From JAOUEA01 sp040882605 (GTDB lineage Bacteria; Actinomycetota; UBA4738; HRBIN12), in NCBI GenBank assembly GCA_040882605.1, contig JBBEAY010000058.1:17955-81954 (forward strand): a stretch of 64,000 nucleotides of DNA, written 5' to 3'. Under the pieces are notes generated by a model, which was not told the DNA's origin, made no database searches, and saw only the letters and a list, made by a program, of their open reading frames with translations. Positions 26,101 to 35,225 of this stretch are shown here, one piece after another. Both the position numbers and the translations under genes were made by a program. Position 1 is the stretch's first letter. Every line of letters begins with the position of its first letter.

Positions 26101-27750
26101 ATGTCCGTTCGTCGCGCCGCCGCATGCATCGCCCTGACCCTGGTCGGCGGCTCGCTGCTCGCGGACCCGTCGACCGACGCCGAGGCGCAGGCGACCGATC
26201 AGGATCTGGTGAAGGTCGCGTGCTCGCTGCCACACGACCAGCTGCTTCGCATCTGGCGAGGATGGCGCGCAGATCGCGGCGCACAGCTCAGCTTCGTGCC
26301 CGACGAGCCGAACTTCGTGGGCTCGGGGCTTCCGCACGTCGGTCCCTGGGACTACATCCAGACCGTGCCGATGTTCTGGTACGGGCCGGGATCGGTGAAG
26401 GCGCAGGGCAAGGTCGACCGGCCCGTGACGTCTGCCGGCATCGCCCCGACCACGGCGCAGCTGCTGAAGTTCGACGGCTTCCATGCGCCCGACGGGCAAC
26501 CGATGACCGAGGCGCTCCTGCCCGAAGCCGAGCGCGACCCGCCGAAGCTCTTCGTGACGATGGTGTGGGATGCCGGCGGCATCAACGTGCTCGAGGAGCA
26601 CCCTAACGCGTGGCCGTTCACGAGATCGCTGATCCCCGATGGCACCTGGTACACCGACGCCACGGTGGGTTCGTCGCCCACGAGCACCGCGCAGATCCAC
26701 GCGACGATCGGCACGGGCGCATTCCCGCAGACCCACGGCATCGTCGGGCACAACATGCTCGTCGCGGGCCAGATCACCGCCCCTTGGAGCCAGGGCCCGT
26801 CGTTCCTCGTCGAGCCGACATTGGCCGACGTGTACGACCGAGCGCTCGACAACGATCCGGTCGTGGGAATCGTGGGCACGGTCGACATCCACTTCGGCAT
26901 GCTCGGCCACGGATCGTTCTTCTCCGGCGGCGACGAGGACATCGCGCTCACCCGGTCGGTGGTCGGCGGCGACACCCTGACCGATGAGGGCTTCGAATGG
27001 AACCTTCCTGAACGGGAAGCTCCCTACTATCGGCTGGCCGATTACGCGAACGACGTGGGTGGGTTCGAGCGAGACCAACGGCAGCTCGACCAGGCCGACG
27101 GCCAGCTCGACGGACTGTGGCGCGACAACGACATCGAAGAGTTGTTGCGAGGTTTCGACACACCGGCCCGCACGCCGTACCAGCAGCGTGTCGTCGAGAC
27201 CGTGATCCAACGAGAAGGCTTCGGCGCCGACGACGTGCCCGACCTGCTGTTCCTGAATTTCAAGGAGATCGACTACATCAGCCACGTCTGGTCGATGAAC
27301 TCCCCGGAGATGCTCGACGCGGTCGTCGCGCAAGATCAGGCCATGCGCGAGATGGTCACGTTCCTCGATCGCGAGGTGGGCGAGGGGGAGTGGGCCATGG
27401 TGCTCACGGCCGACCACGCGGCGATGCCCGACCCGGCGGTGAGCGGTGGCTTCCAGATCTCGACGGGTCCTATGCAGGAGATGATCAATGAGCGATTCGG
27501 TCGCGCCGGTGGTCCCGACATCGTCGAGCTCATGCAGCCGACCCAGGCGTTCTTGAACCTCGAGGAGCTCGCCGCGAATGGGCATACGATCGCCGATGTC
27601 GCGCGTTTCATGGCGACCTTCACCCAGTCGCAGACCGTCGGTGGCGGCGTGGTGCCGAACCTTGGCCAGGACGACGACATCGTGATGGATGCGGTGTTCC
27701 CGTCGGCCTTGATGCAAGACCTGCCGTGCCTGCCAGAGGCGAAGCGATAG
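26101..27750 (+). CDS. secreted alkaline-phosphatase-superfamily phosphodiesterase/phosphatase
   Basis: 549-residue protein with an N-terminal signal peptide (hydrophobic stretch to about residue 30). Superfamily metal sites are recognisable: first Asp in MVWDAGG, Thr nucleophile region SSPTSTAQIHATIGTG followed by THGIVGHN, FKEIDYISHVW and LTADHAAMPD. This is the type I phosphodiesterase/nucleotide pyrophosphatase branch, which normally binds two Zn ions. It follows a zinc-uptake operon and precedes the GT-C/MFS fusion by 12 bases, so it may act on the product of that fusion; substrate unknown. Confidence 0.8.
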   Translation: MSVRRAAACIALTLVGGSLLADPSTDAEAQATDQDLVKVACSLPHDQLLRIWRGWRADRGAQLSFVPDEPNFVGSGLPHVGPWDYIQTVPMFWYGPGSVKAQGKVDRPVTSAGIAPTTAQLLKFDGFHAPDGQPMTEALLPEAERDPPKLFVTMVWDAGGINVLEEHPNAWPFTRSLIPDGTWYTDATVGSSPTSTAQIHATIGTGAFPQTHGIVGHNMLVAGQITAPWSQGPSFLVEPTLADVYDRALDNDPVVGIVGTVDIHFGMLGHGSFFSGGDEDIALTRSVVGGDTLTDEGFEWNLPEREAPYYRLADYANDVGGFERDQRQLDQADGQLDGLWRDNDIEELLRGFDTPARTPYQQRVVETVIQREGFGADDVPDLLFLNFKEIDYISHVWSMNSPEMLDAVVAQDQAMREMVTFLDREVGEGEWAMVLTADHAAMPDPAVSGGFQISTGPMQEMINERFGRAGGPDIVELMQPTQAFLNLEELAANGHTIADVARFMATFTQSQTVGGGVVPNLGQDDDIVMDAVFPSALMQDLPCLPEAKR

Positions 27751-27762
27751 CATCACCGCTCG

Positions 27763-30700
27763 ATGTCAGCCACCGATCCCGTGACGGCTCCGGTCGACGA
27801 CGCGCCCGCGACCGGCCGAGGCCCGGGACCGGATTGGCTCGGTTCGTGGTGGATGATCGCCGGCTTCGCGGTGCTGATGCTGCTCGCGCTCGGCTGGAAG
27901 TTCCTGGCCGACCCGAGCCTTTCGGCGCCCACGCGCGACCCCGCTTGGTACACCTGGCGTGCCCAGGTCATCATCGACGCCGATCCGGTGCGAGTCGCCG
28001 AGGAATGGGGTCCCGACGGCCTGTTCGCCGGCGGCTACCGGGTCACGGTGCCGCTCGCCGGCGCGCTGCTGCAACAGGTCGTCGGTATCGACCGATACAC
28101 GTTCAGCGCCTACCTCATGCTCGGCATCCCGATCCTGACGGGGCTCGCGTTCGGCGCGGCGCTGTTCCGCAGCCGTCGCGACCCGTTGGTGATCTTGACC
28201 ACGATGCTCGCGACCGTGGCGCTCTTCCTCACGACGCCCTACGTGGGCTACCTCGACAACATCACCGTGCTTTTCTTGCTCTCGCTGATGATCCCGTTCG
28301 TACACGAGGCCCGAGAGTCGTGGGGAGCGAGGACCGCCCTGTTCCTGATCGGCATCGCCGCTGCGTTCACGCACCCGACGACATGCGTGATCTTCGGCGC
28401 GGTGCTGATGGCGGTGTTCGGGTTCCACTTCCTGACGGGTCGGTTCTCGCTCGGAGCGGCGTTGCGAGCCGACGGTCCGATGCTCATGTCGGTCGGCTTC
28501 GGCATGGTCGCCGGTCTGGCGTCGTGGGTCGTCGGCATCTGGGGCACGCCGGCGAGCCTGGCTGAGGCCGCCTTACCGCCGCCGTACACGGCAGAGTTCT
28601 TCACCGAGCGGCTGATCGAGTGGACCCTGTCATTGCAACCGGCTGTGATCGTGCCGTTCATCGTGATCGCGATCGTCTCCACGATCTTGGCGTCGCGTCG
28701 AACGCGAGAGGCCACTCGAACCGAAGATCAGGTCTCGATGTGGTGGCTGGTCGCGTTCGTCGGCGTGGCCTCCGTGTTCACGGGAGCGACGCTGCCGTAC
28801 TACCGATTCATGAACGCCTCGGCCGCTCCCATGGTGCTGGTCGGGCTGGGCGCGGCTGTTGCGATCCGCTGGTTGCTGCGCGATCGGCGCGGTCTCACCC
28901 TCGTGGTGGGTTCGATCTGCGCCGTGTTCGTGGTCGCATCGCTCGGCTATGTGCTGAACGACGGCCTCGAGAACCGATGGGTGAGCGAGTCGAACCAGTG
29001 GGCGAACCAACAGGTGCGCACCTCGCTCGCCGCCGTAGATGAGGTGGTCACCAGCGCAGGCGAGGACCGGCCGAACGTGCTGGTCGTGAACTACGGCGAC
29101 ACCGACGACGCCGACACTGCCACGAACACCACATACGGCTGGGCGAAGACGTACACCAATGTGTTCCGCACCGGCCTGCCGGGACAGGCGATCGAACGAT
29201 CGGTCACCTACCTGGGGACCCTCGAAAACTTCTTGGCGGGTACCCCGACCACATCGACGAGCGGCAGCGAGGGGTACGACGACGCTGCCGCCTCACACTT
29301 CTGCGAAGCCTTCGGGGGGCCTGACGCGCTCTGCGACCCCGAAGCGAAGAAGCCTGACGACTTCCTGCCCCGGTTCGAGGAGTTCCCGGGCGAGCCGGTC
29401 GTGTTCTTGATCGGGCAGTACTACGCGGGGCTCTGCAACGGCGTCGACCAGTGCTCGGCGGACATCGAGGAGCAGACGCTCGCCGAGGCCACCTCGCAAG
29501 GCGTCGAGGTGGGTCCCGACGTCTACGTGATCGAAGGCGAAGGTCTCTGGTCGCCGCCGCCCCGGGTCGTCGAACGAGCCCAAGCCGCCGCAGCCGAGGT
29601 AGCCGCCAAGTTCGAAGCCCACCCCGGCGCGCTGGAGAACCTTGCTCACAACCTGCTCGTGGTCGCGCTGCTCGCGCTGCTGCTCGTCGTGCCGGGCTGG
29701 CTCGCGGCCGGCTGGCTCGGTATCCGCACGACGGTCGATCGCATCGCGTTGATCCCCGGCATGTCGATCGTGATCGTGCTGCTCTCGGGCATCGCCGTGC
29801 TCGCCGTCTGGAGGGGCCCCCTGAGCGTGACCAAGGGTTGGGTCGTCGTTGCTCTCGCGGTCGGCATCGGCGCGTCTCTGCGCGTGGCCGACGCGTGGCT
29901 TCGGCGTCCGCTCGAGTCGTTCGGCGCCTTCTTCAACGCCATGTTCTCGGCCTTCAGCAACCGCGACTTCTCGGTGCTCGTCGGGGTGACGTTCCTCGCG
30001 CAGGCCGGCCAGGGCGTCGTGCAGGGCGCGATCGCGAAGTCGCTCGCGTTCGGGGGACAGGAAGGCTTCGACGTGCAGAACCTTCCGTCGGCCGACTACC
30101 TGCTCACCGTGGTGCTGGCGCTCTACGTGCCGTACACGCTGATCTCGCCGTTCATCGGCGTCTTCATCGACCGCTTCCCCCGGCGGCGCGTGATCTGGTG
30201 GGCTGACTTCGTCACTGCCGTCGTGGTGATCGCGGTCGCGGCCGTGGTGCTGGTGCCTCTCGGCGCCGAGACGACCGAGGGCGATGCGTTCGCTACCGGC
30301 GCGTTGATCGTCGGCCTGCTGGCGGTGCAGGCGTGCGTGCGCGTTGCGCTCGCGGTGAAATCCGCGGCGATGCCCGACGTGCTCTCGGGCAAGGACCTGT
30401 TGCAGGGCAACGGGCTCGCGCAGGCAGGGGGCGCGCTGGCTCAGATCGCCGGCATCGTCTTCGGCGGTGGACTGGCCGGATTCGCGCCTCCGTTCGTGCC
30501 CGTGATCATCGGCGCCGGGGTGCTGATCGTGGGCGCTTTCGTGGCGAAGCAGCTTCGCCATGCGGAGGCGCAACCGCGTGAGACCACGTTCGGCCAAGAG
30601 GCATCACAGGTCGTGCGCAACGTGGCCGCCGGCCTGAAGGAAGTCGCGAGCCGCGCGCCGGCGGCTCTCGGATTGTCGTCGTTCCAGATGCTCCGCTACC

Positions 30701-31269
30701 AGTTCTGGGGCTTCGGGCTGTTCGTGTTCGGTCTCTACGCCAAGAACCTCGTGGAGGGCGGCGATTCCGACACGATCGCCCTGGTGCTGTCGGGCGTCGG
30801 CGGACTGGCCGGGGGCGCGCTCGGAATGGTTGTGGCGCAGAAGTTCAAGGACCGTGTGTCGCCCGTGCGTCTGCTCTTGATGTCGATGGTGCTGCTCGGC
30901 ATCGGCACGCTCGTGGGCGGCTTGTTCGTCTCGGTGGCCGGGTTCGCGGTGATGCTGTTCATCGGGTTCTTCTCGTTCTTCATCGGCAAGATCTCGGCCG
31001 ACACGATCATGCAGCAGTCGATGCCCGACGATTTCCGCGGGCGGGCCTTCGCCCTGTTCGACATCGCCTACAACCTCGGGTACATCGTGCCGGCCCTGAT
31101 CTTGTTCTTGATCTGGACCGAGGACAGCGAGGTCACGACCCGGTCGATCCTTTTGGTGTCGGGGGCGGTGTTCCTCGGGCTCACCGCGCTGGTCGCGTCG
31201 TGGGCGCGGCGGATCCGCGACGAGCTCGCACCTCAGGACGATCTGGTCGAGACGACGCCGAGCACGTAA
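27763..31269 (+). CDS. GT-C-like membrane domain fused to an MFS transporter
   Basis: Very large membrane protein of 1168 residues. Residues about 28-500 form a multi-helix domain with an early acidic loop (APTRDPAWYTWRAQ) and an extracytoplasmic segment, like GT-C/PMT glycosyltransferases. Two more helices follow at about 630-690. Residues about 725-1155 are a complete 12-helix MFS module (DRFPRRRVIWWADF loop, EntS-like subgroup). The frame is continuous with uniform codon use, so I see no frameshift joining two genes. Probably co-transcribed with the upstream phosphatase. Combined function is not known to me. Confidence 0.75.
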   Translation: MSATDPVTAPVDDAPATGRGPGPDWLGSWWMIAGFAVLMLLALGWKFLADPSLSAPTRDPAWYTWRAQVIIDADPVRVAEEWGPDGLFAGGYRVTVPLAGALLQQVVGIDRYTFSAYLMLGIPILTGLAFGAALFRSRRDPLVILTTMLATVALFLTTPYVGYLDNITVLFLLSLMIPFVHEARESWGARTALFLIGIAAAFTHPTTCVIFGAVLMAVFGFHFLTGRFSLGAALRADGPMLMSVGFGMVAGLASWVVGIWGTPASLAEAALPPPYTAEFFTERLIEWTLSLQPAVIVPFIVIAIVSTILASRRTREATRTEDQVSMWWLVAFVGVASVFTGATLPYYRFMNASAAPMVLVGLGAAVAIRWLLRDRRGLTLVVGSICAVFVVASLGYVLNDGLENRWVSESNQWANQQVRTSLAAVDEVVTSAGEDRPNVLVVNYGDTDDADTATNTTYGWAKTYTNVFRTGLPGQAIERSVTYLGTLENFLAGTPTTSTSGSEGYDDAAASHFCEAFGGPDALCDPEAKKPDDFLPRFEEFPGEPVVFLIGQYYAGLCNGVDQCSADIEEQTLAEATSQGVEVGPDVYVIEGEGLWSPPPRVVERAQAAAAEVAAKFEAHPGALENLAHNLLVVALLALLLVVPGWLAAGWLGIRTTVDRIALIPGMSIVIVLLSGIAVLAVWRGPLSVTKGWVVVALAVGIGASLRVADAWLRRPLESFGAFFNAMFSAFSNRDFSVLVGVTFLAQAGQGVVQGAIAKSLAFGGQEGFDVQNLPSADYLLTVVLALYVPYTLISPFIGVFIDRFPRRRVIWWADFVTAVVVIAVAAVVLVPLGAETTEGDAFATGALIVGLLAVQACVRVALAVKSAAMPDVLSGKDLLQGNGLAQAGGALAQIAGIVFGGGLAGFAPPFVPVIIGAGVLIVGAFVAKQLRHAEAQPRETTFGQEASQVVRNVAAGLKEVASRAPAALGLSSFQMLRYQFWGFGLFVFGLYAKNLVEGGDSDTIALVLSGVGGLAGGALGMVVAQKFKDRVSPVRLLLMSMVLLGIGTLVGGLFVSVAGFAVMLFIGFFSFFIGKISADTIMQQSMPDDFRGRAFALFDIAYNLGYIVPALILFLIWTEDSEVTTRSILLVSGAVFLGLTALVASWARRIRDELAPQDDLVETTPST

Positions 31270-31289
31270 CGACGGCTATCCGGCCGCCC

Positions 31290-31616
31290 TTACGAGGGCG
31301 AACCGACGTCGCGCGCGTACGACGGGAAGTAGCGAGGGATCTGACCGAGATCGAACGCGGACATGATCTGCTCCTTCGTCTCACGTTCGAGTAGGAACCG
31401 CATCGACGCTTCGACCAGCGCCTCCGGTGTGCGGAAGTCGGTTCCGAACCGTTCCCAGTCGACGCGCGACACGGTGACGTCGTGTTCGGTGACCGAGTCA
31501 TCGCTGTCGACCAGCCGCACGTGGAACCGTGAGAGCAGGTTCTCCACGTCGCTGCGTTCTATCTCGATCTCTGTGGTCCCGGCTGGGTGTGGTGGCTCGG
31601 TTGCGTCGTCGGGCAT
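31290..31616 (-). CDS. hypothetical protein
   Basis: 108-residue soluble acidic protein, not recognised. An N-terminal low-complexity stretch is followed by a compact region (DVENLLSRFHVRLVDSD...TPEALVEASMRFLLERETKEQIMSAFDLGQIPRYFPSY) that looks folded. It is convergent with the GT-C/MFS gene and divergent from the EamA transporter. Confidence 0.65.
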   Translation of the reverse strand: MPDDATEPPHPAGTTEIEIERSDVENLLSRFHVRLVDSDDSVTEHDVTVSRVDWERFGTDFRTPEALVEASMRFLLERETKEQIMSAFDLGQIPRYFPSYARDVGSPS

Positions 31617-31645
31617 CGTTACGGCGCATCGTACCCTCTGTCTCG

Positions 31646-32584
31646 ATGCATCGGTTAGAGGACGCCGGCGCGGCGGCGACCCGGCGCGCGACCGACCGGC
31701 GGGGCGAGATGACGGGCTCGGCGATGTCGGTGTGCATGGCGGTGCTGTTCGCCGGCGTGGTGATCCTCGGTTCCAAGGTGCAGGCGGGCGGGCCGCCGTT
31801 CGTCACGCTCGCGATCAGGTTCGGCGGGCAGTCGGTGCTACTGCTCGGGCTGGCGGTCGTTCTACGCAGGCCTGGCCTTCCCGCACCAGGGGAACGGCTC
31901 GCTCTCGCGATGGCGGGCATGCTCGGCTACGGCACCGAGGCTGCGCTCTATTTCTCGGCGTTGAACCATGGATCGGCTGCCGCGGTGACGCTGCTCTTCT
32001 ACACGTATCCGGTGTGGGTGATGCTCGTCACCATCGCGCTAGACCGGCGCGCGCCATCGCCACCGCTATTCATTGCCCTCGCACTTGCGATCATCGGGAG
32101 CGCGATCGTGGTGCTCGGCGGCGGCGGTGAGGCCGAGGTGGAGCCGATCGGCATCGCGCTCGCGCTCGCGACGTCGCTCGCCTACACGGCGTACCTCGTC
32201 GGCACCGATCGGCACGTTCGGCGCACCGATCCCATCACGGCAGCGGCATGGCTCGGCGCCGGCGCAGCAGTGTCGAACGTCGTCTTCGCGATCGTCGCCG
32301 GATCGCTCATCGTGCCCGCCGGTGCGTCATCGGGACGCCTCGTGGCCATCGTGTTGATCTCCGCGGGCGCGTTCGTCTCGATGCTCGCGGGATTGCAGCG
32401 TGTCGGCGCCGTGCGCAACGCGATCATCGGGGTCATGGAACCCCTCACGGTCGCGGTGCTCGCGGCGATCTTCCTCGACCAGCCGGTCACGCCGACCGTC
32501 GTGGCCGGCGGTGTACTGATCTTGGTGGGCGCCGTGATCGCATCGGCCGTGCGCACTACGCGCATCGCCGAGCCCAACATCTGA
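31646..32584 (+). CDS. EamA-family (DMT) transporter
   Basis: Ten-helix drug/metabolite exporter, about 312 residues, built from two EamA repeats (FSALNHGSAAAVTLLFYTYPVWV and LQRVGAVRNAIIGVMEPLTVAVLAAIFL). ATG at 31646 is chosen; the open frame upstream is Arg-rich and antisense to the preceding gene. ATG at 31709 would begin right at the first helix. Substrate not predictable. Confidence 0.86.
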   Translation: MHRLEDAGAAATRRATDRRGEMTGSAMSVCMAVLFAGVVILGSKVQAGGPPFVTLAIRFGGQSVLLLGLAVVLRRPGLPAPGERLALAMAGMLGYGTEAALYFSALNHGSAAAVTLLFYTYPVWVMLVTIALDRRAPSPPLFIALALAIIGSAIVVLGGGGEAEVEPIGIALALATSLAYTAYLVGTDRHVRRTDPITAAAWLGAGAAVSNVVFAIVAGSLIVPAGASSGRLVAIVLISAGAFVSMLAGLQRVGAVRNAIIGVMEPLTVAVLAAIFLDQPVTPTVVAGGVLILVGAVIASAVRTTRIAEPNI

Positions 32585-32594
32585 TGGGGTCTGG

Positions 32595-33029
32595 GTGAAC
32601 GTTGCGCTCGAGAGCGTCGGACTCCACCTGCGGGATGCGTGCCTCGCGCTCGAAGTCACAGAGGATCAGCGCCGCTACGTCGCCCCCGTATCGGACTACC
32701 TGGCGCTGTGCGAACGGCCCGGCTCGCCCTGGCGGCCGTTCGCCGTTCTACGCGAAGGCGAGGTGGTGGGGTTCGTGATGCACGGCGTCGACCCCGCCGA
32801 CGACAGCGCATGGATCGGTGGCCTCGTCATCGACCGTGCTCATCAACGATGCGGTATCGGACGGGCCGTGGTGGACCTTCTCGTCGTTCGAGCGACGGAT
32901 CGAGGGCGTCCTTCGGCACTGAGCTACGACGCGGCGAACACGGTTGCCAAGGCGTTGTATGACCATGCCGGGTTCGTCGAAACGGGCGAGATCGAGGACG
33001 AAGAGATCGTGGCCCGGCGTCCGCTCTGA
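32595..33029 (+). CDS. GNAT-family N-acetyltransferase
   Basis: 144-residue acetyltransferase fold with the acetyl-CoA loop region DRAHQRCGIGRAVVDLL (Q/R-x-x-G-x-G) and the C-terminal ALYDHAGFVETGE. It starts with GTG 10 bases after the EamA transporter and may be co-transcribed with it and with alaX. Substrate unknown. Confidence 0.85.
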   Translation: MNVALESVGLHLRDACLALEVTEDQRRYVAPVSDYLALCERPGSPWRPFAVLREGEVVGFVMHGVDPADDSAWIGGLVIDRAHQRCGIGRAVVDLLVVRATDRGRPSALSYDAANTVAKALYDHAGFVETGEIEDEEIVARRPL

Positions 33030-33060
33030 CGCTCGCCTCGGGCTGCGATACGGTCGCGCC

Positions 33061-33789
33061 ATGACCGAAGATCTGTGTTCAACAGACGCATACCTGCGGA
33101 CGTGTGACTCCAGTGTGGTCGAGGTCCGCGACGACGGCGTGGTACTCGATCGAACCGTTTTCTACCCGCGGGGTGGCGGCCAGCCGGGCGACTCCGGCTT
33201 CCTGCGATGGGAAGGCGGCGAGTGCCGGGTGACCGACACCTCGAAGTCACGCGACGACGGCGAGATCGTGCACGCGATCGACCCCGCGACGCCGTCGCCG
33301 GCAGCCGGTGCGGCCGTGACCGCCGAGCTCGATTGGGAGCGCCGGTACCAGCACATGCGCACGCACACGGCGCTGCACGCGCTTTCAGGCGTGGTCTTCA
33401 CTGACTTCGGCGCCAAGGTCACCGGCGGAAACATGGACTCGGGCGGCGTCGCCCGCATGGACTTCGAGCTCGACGGCATCAGCCAGGAGTTCGGGCGCGA
33501 GGTTGAGGACCGCCTGAATGCTCGCCTTGGCGAGGACGTGCCGGTGCACGTGCACTTCCTTCCTCGAGCGGAAGCGCTCGGCGACCCAGACCTGGTCCGG
33601 ACGAAGGTGTCGTTGATCCCGGACTCGGTCGACCCGATCCGTGTGATCGACATCACGGGCATCGACAAGCAGGCCGACGGGGGGACGCACGTCGCGTCGA
33701 GCGGCGAGGTCGGCCGTGTGCGCGTGATCAAGACGGAATCGAAGGGTAAGGCCAACAAGCGCATCCGCATCCAGCTCGAGGAGCCGTGA
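33061..33789 (+). CDS. alanyl-tRNA editing protein (AlaX-type)
   Basis: Free-standing editing domain that hydrolyses Ser- or Gly-tRNA(Ala), 242 residues. Zn-site motif 1 is HMRTHTALHAL; motif 2 is DKQADGGTHVA, where an Asp occupies the position that is Cys (CGGTH) in AlaRS and many AlaX proteins. Upstream FYPRGGGQPGD is the usual family signature. ATG 33061 is chosen over open frame further upstream. Confidence 0.88.
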   Translation: MTEDLCSTDAYLRTCDSSVVEVRDDGVVLDRTVFYPRGGGQPGDSGFLRWEGGECRVTDTSKSRDDGEIVHAIDPATPSPAAGAAVTAELDWERRYQHMRTHTALHALSGVVFTDFGAKVTGGNMDSGGVARMDFELDGISQEFGREVEDRLNARLGEDVPVHVHFLPRAEALGDPDLVRTKVSLIPDSVDPIRVIDITGIDKQADGGTHVASSGEVGRVRVIKTESKGKANKRIRIQLEEP

Positions 33790-35189
33790 TGGCCCCCGAA
33801 CGTCTGACCAGTCTCGACGCGAGCTTCCTCTACCTCGAGACGCCGGCCGTTCACATGCATGTTGCAGGCGTCTCCGTGTTCGATGCGCGCGACGACGGTC
33901 CGCTCACTTACGACGACGTGCAGCGGGTGGTGGAGGCCCGTCTGCACTTCGCGCCTCGGCTGCGCAAGCGCGTGTTGCAGGTGCCGCTCGGGCTGGCGCG
34001 CCCGCTCTGGGTCGACGACGACCGGTTCGATCTCGACTTCCATCTGCGACGGGCTGCGATCCCGTCGCCGGGCGGGAGGTTCCAGCTTGAGCGGGCGGTT
34101 GGACGCGTGCTCTCCCGCCCGCTCGACCCCGCGAAACCGTTGTGGGAGCTCTACGTCTTCGAGGGCCTCGCCGAGCGCCGGACGGCTGTGCTGCTGAAGC
34201 TGCACCATGCGCTCGCCGACGGTATCTCGGGCCTGACGATCGCCTCGGCGTTGTTCGACCTCGCCCCCGCCGCCGAGGCCGGCGCACCGCCACCGACCCC
34301 TTGGAAGGCCGAGCCCGCACCGACCCACGAAGACCTGATCCGCGATGCCGCCGAGGATCTCGTGCTGCATCCGATCGAGGCGGTCGGGCATGCGATCGGA
34401 GCGCCCGTGCGTACCCTTCGCTCGCTCGCCGAGACCTTCGCTGGGGTCCGTGACATGATCGACATGGGCGCGCCTCCCGCAGGACCTTTCGATACGCAGG
34501 TCGGCCCCGCTCGCCGGTTCGCGATGGCCGAGGCTTCGTTCGCCCGCATCCGTGAGATCAAGCGTGCCCTTGGCGGCTCGGTGAACGACGTGGCCCTGTC
34601 CGCGGTGGCTGGCGGGTTGCACGATCTGCTCGAGCACCGGGGCGACGACACCAAGGGACGCACGCTCAGGGTGATGGTGCCGGTATCGGTCCGTTCCAGG
34701 GCCGAGCGCGGGGAGGTGGGCAATCGGGTCGCGCCTGCTTTCATCGACGTGCCTGTGGGTCCTCTGCGCGCTCGAACCCGCTTGCAACGGGTGCGCCGGG
34801 CCACCGCTCAGCTCAAGGAGTCATCGATGGCCGTGGGCGCCGACACGATCATCGGCCTCGGGGCCTACGCCCCGCCCGCGCTTCACTCGATGGCGGCCCG
34901 GCTCACGAGCCGGGGGCGCTGGTTCAACCTCGTCGTGTCGAACGTGCCGGCGCCTCAGGTGCCGCTCTACCTCGCCGGCGCGCCGCTCGTCGCGAACTAC
35001 CCGTCGATGCCGCTCGGCGAGCGGAGCGGGCTCTCGATCGCCTGCACGAGCCTCGCCGGCACGATGGCATTCGGTCTCACGGCAGACTGGGACTCGGTCC
35101 CCGACGTCGAGGTGCTGGCCCGAGGGATCGAGTCGGCGGTCGACGAGCTGGAGAAGGCGGCGGCAGCGGCATCATCGAGTCAGCTCTGA
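33789..35189 (+). CDS. wax ester synthase/diacylglycerol acyltransferase (WS/DGAT)
   Basis: Bifunctional acyltransferase making wax esters or triacylglycerols at the membrane, 466 residues. The catalytic HHxxxDG motif reads LHHALADG near residue 138; PLWELYVFEGL before it and NVPAPQVPLYLAGA near the C-terminus are typical. The ATG overlaps the alaX stop (TGATG). Fits a lipid-storing actinomycete. Confidence 0.93.
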   Translation: MAPERLTSLDASFLYLETPAVHMHVAGVSVFDARDDGPLTYDDVQRVVEARLHFAPRLRKRVLQVPLGLARPLWVDDDRFDLDFHLRRAAIPSPGGRFQLERAVGRVLSRPLDPAKPLWELYVFEGLAERRTAVLLKLHHALADGISGLTIASALFDLAPAAEAGAPPPTPWKAEPAPTHEDLIRDAAEDLVLHPIEAVGHAIGAPVRTLRSLAETFAGVRDMIDMGAPPAGPFDTQVGPARRFAMAEASFARIREIKRALGGSVNDVALSAVAGGLHDLLEHRGDDTKGRTLRVMVPVSVRSRAERGEVGNRVAPAFIDVPVGPLRARTRLQRVRRATAQLKESSMAVGADTIIGLGAYAPPALHSMAARLTSRGRWFNLVVSNVPAPQVPLYLAGAPLVANYPSMPLGERSGLSIACTSLAGTMAFGLTADWDSVPDVEVLARGIESAVDELEKAAAAASSSQL

Positions 35190-35225
35190 GCGAAGCCCGC
35201 CCGACGAGCCATGGCTCGCTCCACC

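Noticed and set aside
27763..31269. The 1168-residue protein as two genes joined by a frameshift error
   Set aside because: The frame is continuous over the junction, no start codon with ribosome binding site is evident before the MFS part, and codon bias does not change.
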